Origin: Clostridiales bacterium
GTDB lineage: Bacteria; Bacillota; Clostridia; Peptostreptococcales; Anaerovoracaceae
Length of the DNA: 32,635 bases
Reading direction: 5' to 3'
Assembly (NCBI GenBank): GCA_012838265.1
Contig: DUPP01000179.1
Span: 1-32,635, forward strand
A program made the position numbers and the translations under genes. This document shows positions 25,167 through 32,635 of the stretch, one piece after another; the stretch's first letter is position 1, and the number at the start of each line of letters is the position of its first letter. Below the pieces are notes generated by a model that saw only the letters and a list, made by a program, of their open reading frames with translations, was not told the origin of the DNA and searched no databases.

Positions 25167-27389
25167 ATAATTTAATGGGTTTTTTGCCTTTCCATTGACA
25201 TGTACTTCAAAGTGAACGTGTGGGCCGGTACTTCGCCCTGTATTCCCTACATTGGCGATATGCTGGCCCTGATAAACTCGCTCTCCTGCTTTGACATGCA
25301 GCTTGCTGCAATGTCCGTATACAGTGACCCTGCCGCCACCATGGTCTATTTTAACTGTATAGCCCAGGGCTCCGTTGTATCCTGAAAAGATAACCTTGCC
25401 GCCGTCAGCTGCTTTAATTTTCGTTCCGGTGGGGGCTGCCAGGTCAATTCCTTTATGCAATCTTCCCCAGCGTGTTCCGTATCGTGAAGTAAGCTTTCCT
25501 CTGATTGGATAGATGAGCTTTCCTGTGCCGATCAACGGCGGTGGTTCCTTAGTACCAACTAGTACTACTTGTGGTACTGGTTCTGTTATAATAGTTGACT
25601 TGATTTCTTTTCGGCTAACCTCTATTCCATTGTGTCTTATTATTTCGGCAACAACATCCTTTTCTCCGTTGATGCCCAAGGATTTTACTGTCTGTTCATT
25701 CTTATAAAGGCTGCTGGTATTTTCATAGGCGATTTCATAAGGTATCGTTTCCTTGTATTTTGCAACCTCTACTGTTTCAACCGTAACTAACGGTACGATT
25801 TGATTAAGACAAATCTCCTGACCAATTTGAATCTTTTCAGGTATCACCTCAGGGTTGGCTCTTTGCAGTTCGCTTAATTGGATGCCATATATCTTTGAGA
25901 TTTCAGATAAGGTCTCGCCCGATTGCACAGTATGAATCTTTTTCTCGATTGATCCCGACATTATATATTCCAGAGCCTGGTCCTTCTTCTTAATAGAACC
26001 CAGCTTTGTTTCGACTTTTTTGATCTCAACGTTTTCAGCAAACCCTACCTCTTTTAACTCGATATCTTCATCGTTCGGCATAAATTTATTTTTTACTTCA
26101 TGTAAAACGTTCTTGGCTGCTCTTTCACTTTCAAGAACAGAGACTAATCTGCCATCAACAACAATTCCATAGCCGTTTACTTTCATATCACGCATATAGG
26201 TCAATTTGTTCAGGATGTCCTCTTTGTTATCAATCTCCTGATTAAGAGCAATGACCTTGTTAAAACGTATGTCTCTATCTTTGTTAATAATAATCTCCGC
26301 ATCATATTGATGGCTCAGCTTATCACCGATAACATCGACGATCTTGTAAACATCCTCCTGATTTTTGGCAACACCAAGAACTTTTCCATTATAGATATAT
26401 TCGTATGCTGTCATGCTCCCTATTGTCATGGTGATTGCTGCATATACGATAACGCCCGCACCAAAGCCGACTATAAGCTTCTTTCTGTTATTTTCACCAA
26501 ACTCTCTGACTTGAATTGAACCTCTATGAATTTTTTTGCATATATGACTGGCAAAACAACTTGCCGCATCATTCTTCATATCAATAAATTCAATAAAGGT
26601 ATACATCTTATCAGTTGCATTTTCTATCTTTTTTGCTAATGAAGAATTAATGCTATATAGCTTATTTTTTAGTTCTGCCTTGTCCTCTATTTTCATAAAC
26701 AGCGGCGTAAGTCTCTTATGTAATAAATGTTTGGCATTATGATATATTTGAACCAGTCTTGCTATGTTCGTCCCATAAAAATCAAACACCTTGTCAATAG
26801 CTGAGTCAAAAGATGTATTGACCTCTTCTTGAGAGGAATCGAACATGGAAATCTGACCTTTAATTGGTTCTTCGACTGCTTTTTCCTCAGGGATAAAGGT
26901 CTCAGGCTGAATCTCATCAAAATTAAGAGTAAATGCCTCTGGTAGAATCTCACCATAATTAGGGGTATTGGCCTCTGATCGAATCTCATTAAAAATGGAA
27001 GCAGGTTTAAAATCCTCAAAGCTGCCCTCATCCGTTAAGATGATCTGCACTTCTTCAGATTTCTTTTGCTTCCTTTTATTTCTTCTTTCGGCAATGCGTT
27101 TGTTAGCATTTACCATTCGTCTTTCTTTTTCAATAATATCAAAATCAAGCTCAAAAAACTCCATTGCGGAAACTTTTTCCAGCTTTTTATTGATAAGCCT
27201 ATCAATTTCTGCTTTGGCTTGTTCCTTATTCATTCCGGATAAATCCAAGCTTGAAACTGATGTACAGGTGCTATCTATGTCTTCAGATTTATTGTTTTTG
27301 TCTTTTTTATTTAATCTATAATTAACGCCTGAAGCTATGCTTGTCCATAAGCAATACATCTTCTTACCAAGGCTTTTAATATTTTTCAT
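25161..27389 (-). CDS. Membrane-anchored G5/LysM/M23 peptidoglycan metallopeptidase
   Basis: TM (LIVGFGAGVIVYAAITMTIG), LysM (HTVQSGETLSEISKIYGIQLSELQRANP), G5-like region, M23 (HKGIDLAAPTGTKIKAADGGKVIFSG ... GHCSKLHVKAGERVYQGQHIANVGNTGRSTGPHVHFEV). Start at ATG 27389 preceded by GGGAGGAAG. Confidence 0.92.
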   Translation of the reverse strand: MKNIKSLGKKMYCLWTSIASGVNYRLNKKDKNNKSEDIDSTCTSVSSLDLSGMNKEQAKAEIDRLINKKLEKVSAMEFFELDFDIIEKERRMVNANKRIAERRNKRKQKKSEEVQIILTDEGSFEDFKPASIFNEIRSEANTPNYGEILPEAFTLNFDEIQPETFIPEEKAVEEPIKGQISMFDSSQEEVNTSFDSAIDKVFDFYGTNIARLVQIYHNAKHLLHKRLTPLFMKIEDKAELKNKLYSINSSLAKKIENATDKMYTFIEFIDMKNDAASCFASHICKKIHRGSIQVREFGENNRKKLIVGFGAGVIVYAAITMTIGSMTAYEYIYNGKVLGVAKNQEDVYKIVDVIGDKLSHQYDAEIIINKDRDIRFNKVIALNQEIDNKEDILNKLTYMRDMKVNGYGIVVDGRLVSVLESERAAKNVLHEVKNKFMPNDEDIELKEVGFAENVEIKKVETKLGSIKKKDQALEYIMSGSIEKKIHTVQSGETLSEISKIYGIQLSELQRANPEVIPEKIQIGQEICLNQIVPLVTVETVEVAKYKETIPYEIAYENTSSLYKNEQTVKSLGINGEKDVVAEIIRHNGIEVSRKEIKSTIITEPVPQVVLVGTKEPPPLIGTGKLIYPIRGKLTSRYGTRWGRLHKGIDLAAPTGTKIKAADGGKVIFSGYNGALGYTVKIDHGGGRVTVYGHCSKLHVKAGERVYQGQHIANVGNTGRSTGPHVHFEVHVNGKAKNPLNYL
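26886..26993 (-). repeat. Three tandem 36-bp repeats encoding a 12-aa motif
   Basis: FNEIRSEANTPN / YGEILPEAFTLN / FDEIQPETFIPE in the N-terminal part of the M23 protein. Confidence 0.75.
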
Positions 27390-27458
27390 ATGCTTCCTCC
27401 CAACCACCTCACGTGGGTATCTTCATATGCTGCCGCAAATGTTATGCTTGCAAATAGC

Positions 27459-27487
27459 ATTATATCTTTATATTCGAGTTTTTTCAA
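27459..27487 (-). promoter_or_regulatory. Sigma-A promoter for the M23 gene (TTGAAA-N17-TATAAT)
   Basis: Minus strand TTGAAA at 27487-27482 overlaps the dnaD-like gene's TGA stop; TATAAT at 27464-27459. Confidence 0.65.
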
Positions 27488-28752
27488 TCCGTTTTTTGAA
27501 TGTTTTTAAGCTTCTCGGCAAAGCAGCTGCAGCGTCCCCCCGTATCAAGTGTGCCTGTGTCCTTGCAAAGGGGGCAATCATACGTTAAATCCATATAATC
27601 AATTGTAAAGTTATTTTCTGTCATTAAAAAGGCTTTTTCTGCATTCAGGCGATCTATTCTTGCCTTCATAGCTTTGATTTTACTCTTTACATCGTTTGTA
27701 CCAGAAAGCATTATCTTTGAAATCTGCAGTCCGATATTACGAGTTTCTTCTTCAATTTCTCTCACTCTGGGTATATTTTTATATACCTCTGCACGCCTTT
27801 CTTCAGCTTCTGCCTCATGCCTTGCTCTAAGTTCTTCATAATATCTCATTACTCTTGCTATGTATCCAGAACCTGTTTCACCTTTATTGGATGAAGTCCT
27901 TTCATTCCCGCTACTCCACGCTTTTAATACGGTATTGATATAATTAATATTGGGATTGGATATGCCTGTGGTCTTCTTACAAGCTTCAAGCACCCTGTCA
28001 ATGGTGAATCCCATCTGGTCAAACCATGTGTCCATTATTCTTTTTTCTTCTTCTGTAGCATTACGCAGTAAACCTAATGCCCGAAGGACTCTTTTATACA
28101 AATAGTGGCGATTATCTATTTCTTCAAGATAGTCTTCTATTTGCTCTGCTGTTTTAAGCCCTTGATTTGCCCACTCCTTAACGACCGCTGCTACATACTT
28201 ATGGTTGCTGTGACCTTTTTTCTTAACACAGTAGGAATAAGCATACAATATCATTTCAGGCGTTGCATTATAATCCGTAATCCAAGAAAGGATCTCCATT
28301 GGCTCATTTCCTTCGAATAGTCTTCCTGTTATCTGCTCGATTCTACTGTACATTTTCTTAATGTCTTTATTGTCCATAAGACCCTTTAATCGATCCGGTA
28401 CCTTTGAATCCTGTTTACGGGCCTTTGACTTCTTTCCGTATACAAGACCCTTTAGATTGATGAATTCCACCTGATAGTGGAATTTATCGCCTGGTTTTAT
28501 AAAATGTTTTCGGATCACTCCCAACTTTTCCCAATAGGTCCATGCCTTTAAAACGTCTTCATCCTCCATGCCCAAGTGTTTCGCAATAGTCTCGTTCGTC
28601 ATATTCTTGTCAAAATCAGCATACATCAGAGCAAATAAATATACTTTAACATAATTGCCTGGAGCTTGGGGCATATATTCATTTATAAAAATATTTTCAA
28701 CATGAGTGTCTCTCAGATAAAAATCTTTGTTAATCTCCTTTTTGAAATTCAT
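27484..28752 (-). CDS. DnaD-domain replication protein with a C-terminal DnaC-loader-like Zn-binding tail
   Basis: N-terminal winged helix and DnaD regions (EILSWITDYNATPEMILYAYSYCVKKKGHSNHKYVAAVVKEWANQGLKT; YINTVLKAWSSG), then YYEELRARHEAEAEERRAEVYKNIPRVREIEEE ... YDCPLCKDTGTLDTGGRCSCF. Confidence 0.85.
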   Translation of the reverse strand: MNFKKEINKDFYLRDTHVENIFINEYMPQAPGNYVKVYLFALMYADFDKNMTNETIAKHLGMEDEDVLKAWTYWEKLGVIRKHFIKPGDKFHYQVEFINLKGLVYGKKSKARKQDSKVPDRLKGLMDNKDIKKMYSRIEQITGRLFEGNEPMEILSWITDYNATPEMILYAYSYCVKKKGHSNHKYVAAVVKEWANQGLKTAEQIEDYLEEIDNRHYLYKRVLRALGLLRNATEEEKRIMDTWFDQMGFTIDRVLEACKKTTGISNPNINYINTVLKAWSSGNERTSSNKGETGSGYIARVMRYYEELRARHEAEAEERRAEVYKNIPRVREIEEETRNIGLQISKIMLSGTNDVKSKIKAMKARIDRLNAEKAFLMTENNFTIDYMDLTYDCPLCKDTGTLDTGGRCSCFAEKLKNIQKTD

Positions 28753-28792
28753 ATCTAAAATTCCTTAACTAATCATTAGCACTGTATGTATT

Positions 28793-30130
28793 TTATTTCT
28801 CACTAATATTACTTTTGTCTACAAACCTGGTGTACTTTCCTAGCCAGGTAAGCTCAATGGTTCCAGTTGGACCACTACGATGTTTTGCGATGTTTACCTC
28901 ACATATGTTAGGTTTTTCGGTAGTATCAGGAAAATAGTACTCATCCCTATACAGGAACATAACTATGTCTGCATCCTGTTCGATAGAGCCTGATTCTCTA
29001 AGGTCCGAAAGTATCGGTCGATGGTCAGCTCTCTGCTCTGGCGCACGAGAAAGCTGGGACAGCACAAGTACCGGGCAATCCATTTCCCTGGCCAACTGCT
29101 TTAAATACCTGGAAATTGCCGTAATTTCTTGCTGTCTATTTTCAGTTTTCCCTTCAAAGGTCATTAACTGAAGATAATCTATGACGACCAGATCCAGTCC
29201 CTTCTCCGCCTTAAGCCTTCTGCATTTATTTTTAATCTCCATGGGAGTGATACCTGGCGTATCATCTATGTAAATACTAGTTTTGGAAAGGGTATCCAAT
29301 GCGATATGAATCTGATCCCAATCCTGACGTTCCAAATTCCCTGTTTTCAATTTTTGTATTTCAATTCTGGATTCCATACTCAGCATTCTTTGGCCTAACT
29401 GCTCCTGCGACATTTCCAGACTAAATATCAAAACCTTTGCTTTTCCTTTTATCGCGGCCTGCTGTGCTATATTTAAGGCAAATGCAGTTTTTCCCATACT
29501 GGGTCTTGCTGCAAGGACGATTAGATCTGATCTTTGCATTCCCGAAGTTTTTGCATCTAAATCGATAAAGCCAGTGGTCAAGCCGGTGATATTGCCCTCC
29601 AGCTTTGACATTTCATCAATCATTGTGATATTGTTCCATAAAACATCCTTAATTGCCTGATAATCTTTGTTCTGTCTAGACTGAGCAATTTCAAAAATTA
29701 CTCTTTCAGAGTAATCTAAAACCTCGGCAGATTCCATCTTCTCTTGATATGCATTTTCAATAATATTTGACGATGCGTTAATCAACTTACGGAGCACTGC
29801 TTTTTCAGCAATGATTTTCGCATATCCTCCTACGTTCGAAGTAGAAGGGACGACTGACGACAGCAATGCAACATATGCCCTACCTCCTACCATTTCTAAG
29901 GTTTTCCGTTTTTTTAGTTCTTCTGAAACAGTAAGAATATCTATAGGTTGACTTTTTCTATATAGTTCTATTATGCAGGAGTAAATCTCCTTATGTATTT
30001 CACTGTAGAAATCTTCTGGCTTGAGAATTTCCAGCACTTCATAAAGTGCTTCCTTGTCAAGAAGGATTGAACCCAACACAGATTTCTCAGCATCATCGTT
30101 ATGTGGGGGTATTCTTTCATATTGGCTCAT
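28793..30130 (-). CDS. dnaB: Replicative DNA helicase (DnaB family; DnaC in Bacillus)
   Basis: RIPPHNDDAEKSVLGSILLD, LIVLAARPSMGKTAFALNIA, LVVIDYLQLM, SDLRESGSIEQDADIVMFLYRDEYY. Start at ATG 30130 after AGAGGT. Confidence 0.98.
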   Translation of the reverse strand: MSQYERIPPHNDDAEKSVLGSILLDKEALYEVLEILKPEDFYSEIHKEIYSCIIELYRKSQPIDILTVSEELKKRKTLEMVGGRAYVALLSSVVPSTSNVGGYAKIIAEKAVLRKLINASSNIIENAYQEKMESAEVLDYSERVIFEIAQSRQNKDYQAIKDVLWNNITMIDEMSKLEGNITGLTTGFIDLDAKTSGMQRSDLIVLAARPSMGKTAFALNIAQQAAIKGKAKVLIFSLEMSQEQLGQRMLSMESRIEIQKLKTGNLERQDWDQIHIALDTLSKTSIYIDDTPGITPMEIKNKCRRLKAEKGLDLVVIDYLQLMTFEGKTENRQQEITAISRYLKQLAREMDCPVLVLSQLSRAPEQRADHRPILSDLRESGSIEQDADIVMFLYRDEYYFPDTTEKPNICEVNIAKHRSGPTGTIELTWLGKYTRFVDKSNISEK

Positions 30131-30186
30131 AATATACCTCTTTGAAGCGACGTTCATAGGTGCTGCAACTGAGAAAATACGTAAAC

Positions 30187-30633
30187 TTACTGTCCTGATA
30201 CTGTTACTTTAATCTTTGCTGTAACCTCCGGGTATATCTTTACATCCAGTTTGTACTCGCCCATTTGTTTTATCGGGCTTTCTAATACGATTTTTCTTTT
30301 ATCTATGCTTATTTTATGCTGATCCATTAGAGCATCTGCGATATCCTTGGAAGTGATAGAACCAAACAATCGTCCTCCTTCTCCAGACTTTGTGACGATT
30401 TCAACATTAAGCTTAGCCATTTTTTCGGCCAATTGTTTTGCCTCAGCAAGTTCTTTTTGACGCTGTTCCTCCTGAATCGCTTTTTGTTTTTCTAAAATCT
30501 TAAGATTAGCGTCGGTCGCTTCTTTTGCAAATCCACGAGGAATCAACATATTTCTGGCATATCCGTCACTTACCTTGACGACTTCTCCTGCCTTTCCGAC
30601 TCCCTTAACGTCTTTCTCTAATATTACAATCAT
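30187..30633 (-). CDS. rplI: 50S ribosomal protein L9
   Basis: [40 protein letters not shown]. Confidence 0.98.
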   Translation of the reverse strand: MIVILEKDVKGVGKAGEVVKVSDGYARNMLIPRGFAKEATDANLKILEKQKAIQEEQRQKELAEAKQLAEKMAKLNVEIVTKSGEGGRLFGSITSKDIADALMDQHKISIDKRKIVLESPIKQMGEYKLDVKIYPEVTAKIKVTVSGQ

Positions 30634-30647
30634 TTTTCACCCTCCTA

Positions 30648-32504
30648 TTATGCTTCTGCCTCGCTAACCAGCTCAATGATGCGATTCATAGCCTTTTCGA
30701 CAGGCATTTCTATCTGTGCTCCCGCCTTTGTCAGGTTGCCGCCTCCACCCAGCTTCTCCATTATCGTTTGAACATTAATTTCACCTAAAGATCGCGCACT
30801 GACCACAGTAAAACCTTCCTCATCTTCTCCAACAACAAAGCTTGCTTTTATACCTTTTATGTTCAGCATTTCATCAGCTGCTCTTGCAGTTATGACCTGT
30901 ACATCAGCATGACGACCTTTGCATCTTGCTATAGCTATACCGGGAAGAGGGGTGATAGCACTGGATACAATTTGAGATCGTAATTTAAGAGAATCAATAT
31001 CTGTCTGAAAAAATTGTCTTACATTTGCTGTATCTGCACCCATTCTGCGCAGCCATGACGCTGCCTCAAAAGTCCTTACGCCGGTCTTAATTGAAAATCG
31101 GTAGGTATCTACTATTATTCCAGCAAGAAGTGACTCTGCTTCAAACTTATCGATATCTTTCTTTTCCCCGCTATATTGGAGAATTTCCGTAACTAGCTCT
31201 GAAGTAGATGATGCATAGGCTTCCGTATAAGTAAGTGATGCATTTTCAATGAATTCTTCTGTTTTTCTGTGATGATCAATGACGACCTGCTTATCTGTCT
31301 TTTCCAGTATTTCAGGGCATTCAACCATGCTTGGACGGCTCGTATCCACAACTACAACCAAGGTATCCTTGCTAGTTATCTCTATGGCTTTTTCATTATT
31401 AATGAAATTATAGTTCCCTGTCGACACAGCTATCTCATACATCTCTGCCAGGGATTCGTTATATGAATTGATGATTATATAAACAGGCTTATTCCTATTC
31501 ATCGCAATTCTAGCGATGCCAAGAGCCGCTCCAAATGAATCCATATCAGGCTTTTTGTGACCCATGATAATAACTTGCTCTGACTGATCGACCAGCTGCC
31601 TTAGAGCGTGTGCCATGATTCTGGACTTTCCTTTATTTCTTTTCTCGACCGTCTGTAATCTGCCGCCGTAATATTCAATCTTGCTTACCCTTTTCACTAC
31701 TGCTTGATCGCCTCCCCGGCCAAGAGCCAAATCTAAAGCGGCGGCAGCATATTCGTCTCCTTGTTGTGGTGTCTTTCCTCCGACTCCTATTCCTATACTA
31801 AGGGAAACCGGGAAATCTGCATCTGTCTCAATTTCCCGTACTTCATCTAAAATTGAGAACTTTCCAGCTTCCAACTTTTCAAAATGTTTTTGCTCAAAGA
31901 CTACGAAATATTGATTGTTTCTGAATCTTGTAATCGATGCGGACATTTTTGCTGCCCACTGTCGGATAGTTTTATCGATTTCTGCCGCTACGATGGACTT
32001 TCGATCGTCCGGTGAAGATGAGATGAGTTCATCGTAATTATCAACTATAACATACGCATAGCAACTTTTTTCATCCTTATATAACGTCTTTACCAGCTCA
32101 TAATTTGTCATGTCTATCCAGTAAAGCACTGCACTTTTATTTTTGTCCTCATCCAAATAAGAGGATACAACCTTATAAGTCTTTCCATTATGAGTAACCA
32201 TGACTGGTTTCTCTATGGGATCCTCCGTAAAGAAATCTGATGCTTTTAATCCTGTCACACGAGTAATCCCATCATTGATTACATCTGCTTCTTGATAGAT
32301 ATCTGCAAATTTTTTGTTATACCAAAGAAACATTCCTTCAGAATCTATCATGCATAATGGTAAAGGATGATTGGATATGGAATAGCTCATGGTTTTATCG
32401 ACTATTTGAAAGATATGTTCTTTATATGCCTTCATTGAGTCGATTCTTTTACCAGGAGCTTTAAAATAAGCGTAAATTCGGTCTAATATTGATTTTTCAC
32501 CCAT
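30648..32504 (-). CDS. GdpP/YybT-like DHH-DHHA1 phosphodiesterase (PAS and degenerate GGDEF; probable c-di-AMP phosphodiesterase), no N-terminal TM
   Basis: PAS-like (MIDSEGMFLWYNKKFADIY), GGDEF-like (VSLSIGIGVGG), DHH motifs GHKKPDMDSFGAALG, VVVDTSRPSM, VIDHHRK, C-terminal GGGGNLTKAGAQ; adjacent to rplI. Confidence 0.92.
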   Translation of the reverse strand: MGEKSILDRIYAYFKAPGKRIDSMKAYKEHIFQIVDKTMSYSISNHPLPLCMIDSEGMFLWYNKKFADIYQEADVINDGITRVTGLKASDFFTEDPIEKPVMVTHNGKTYKVVSSYLDEDKNKSAVLYWIDMTNYELVKTLYKDEKSCYAYVIVDNYDELISSSPDDRKSIVAAEIDKTIRQWAAKMSASITRFRNNQYFVVFEQKHFEKLEAGKFSILDEVREIETDADFPVSLSIGIGVGGKTPQQGDEYAAAALDLALGRGGDQAVVKRVSKIEYYGGRLQTVEKRNKGKSRIMAHALRQLVDQSEQVIIMGHKKPDMDSFGAALGIARIAMNRNKPVYIIINSYNESLAEMYEIAVSTGNYNFINNEKAIEITSKDTLVVVVDTSRPSMVECPEILEKTDKQVVIDHHRKTEEFIENASLTYTEAYASSTSELVTEILQYSGEKKDIDKFEAESLLAGIIVDTYRFSIKTGVRTFEAASWLRRMGADTANVRQFFQTDIDSLKLRSQIVSSAITPLPGIAIARCKGRHADVQVITARAADEMLNIKGIKASFVVGEDEEGFTVVSARSLGEINVQTIMEKLGGGGNLTKAGAQIEMPVEKAMNRIIELVSEAEA

Positions 32505-32635
32505 TCTGACTCCTATTTCTTTCTTCTGTTTTCACTATCATTTTTCTTGATTGTGCAGAATATTATATCATAAGCGCAATCTGAATCTTGGCTTGTTTTG
32601 CTGAGACGCAATAAATGCATCCAAATAAAACTGGA

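Noticed and set aside
1-32635. CRISPR array, transposon, prophage, defence island, tRNA or rRNA
   Set aside because: No regularly spaced repeats, transposase, integrase, phage structural genes or recognisable tRNA/rRNA sequence was seen.

Overview
Low-GC Firmicutes (Clostridia-like, spore-forming) chromosomal window, mostly core or housekeeping content. From left to right it holds: an acyl-CoA dehydrogenase 5' fragment; a nitroreductase; an EamA transporter; alanine racemase; a zur-znuACB zinc operon; a DtxR/MntR-like regulator divergent from feoAB plus a Cys-rich Feo protein; a MacAB-like ABC/HlyD exporter; an orphan KdpD N-terminal domain protein; RidA; an LTA-synthase-like protein; rsmA-rnmV-divIC-yabQ-yabP; walKR; an S8 protease convergent with a G5/LysM/M23 protein; a DnaD-domain protein; dnaB; rplI; and a GdpP-like DHH phosphodiesterase. 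No tRNA, rRNA, CRISPR array, transposase or prophage gene was recognised. The most unusual item is the DnaD protein. It appears fused to the N-terminal Zn-binding part of a DnaC-type helicase loader, has no AAA+ domain, and is followed directly by an unrelated cell-wall gene with its own promoter. Other items of interest are regulatory: a repeated GTTAGC-N4-GCTAAC palindrome in the feo leader, a duplicated 31-nt element in the zur-znu leader, a structured walRK leader, and a terminator embedded in the end of a convergent gene. Two proteins have unusual architectures: a GdpP without transmembrane helices, and an M23 protein with a long predicted cytoplasmic region carrying 12-aa repeats. All calls come from reading the sequence; no database or folding program was run.
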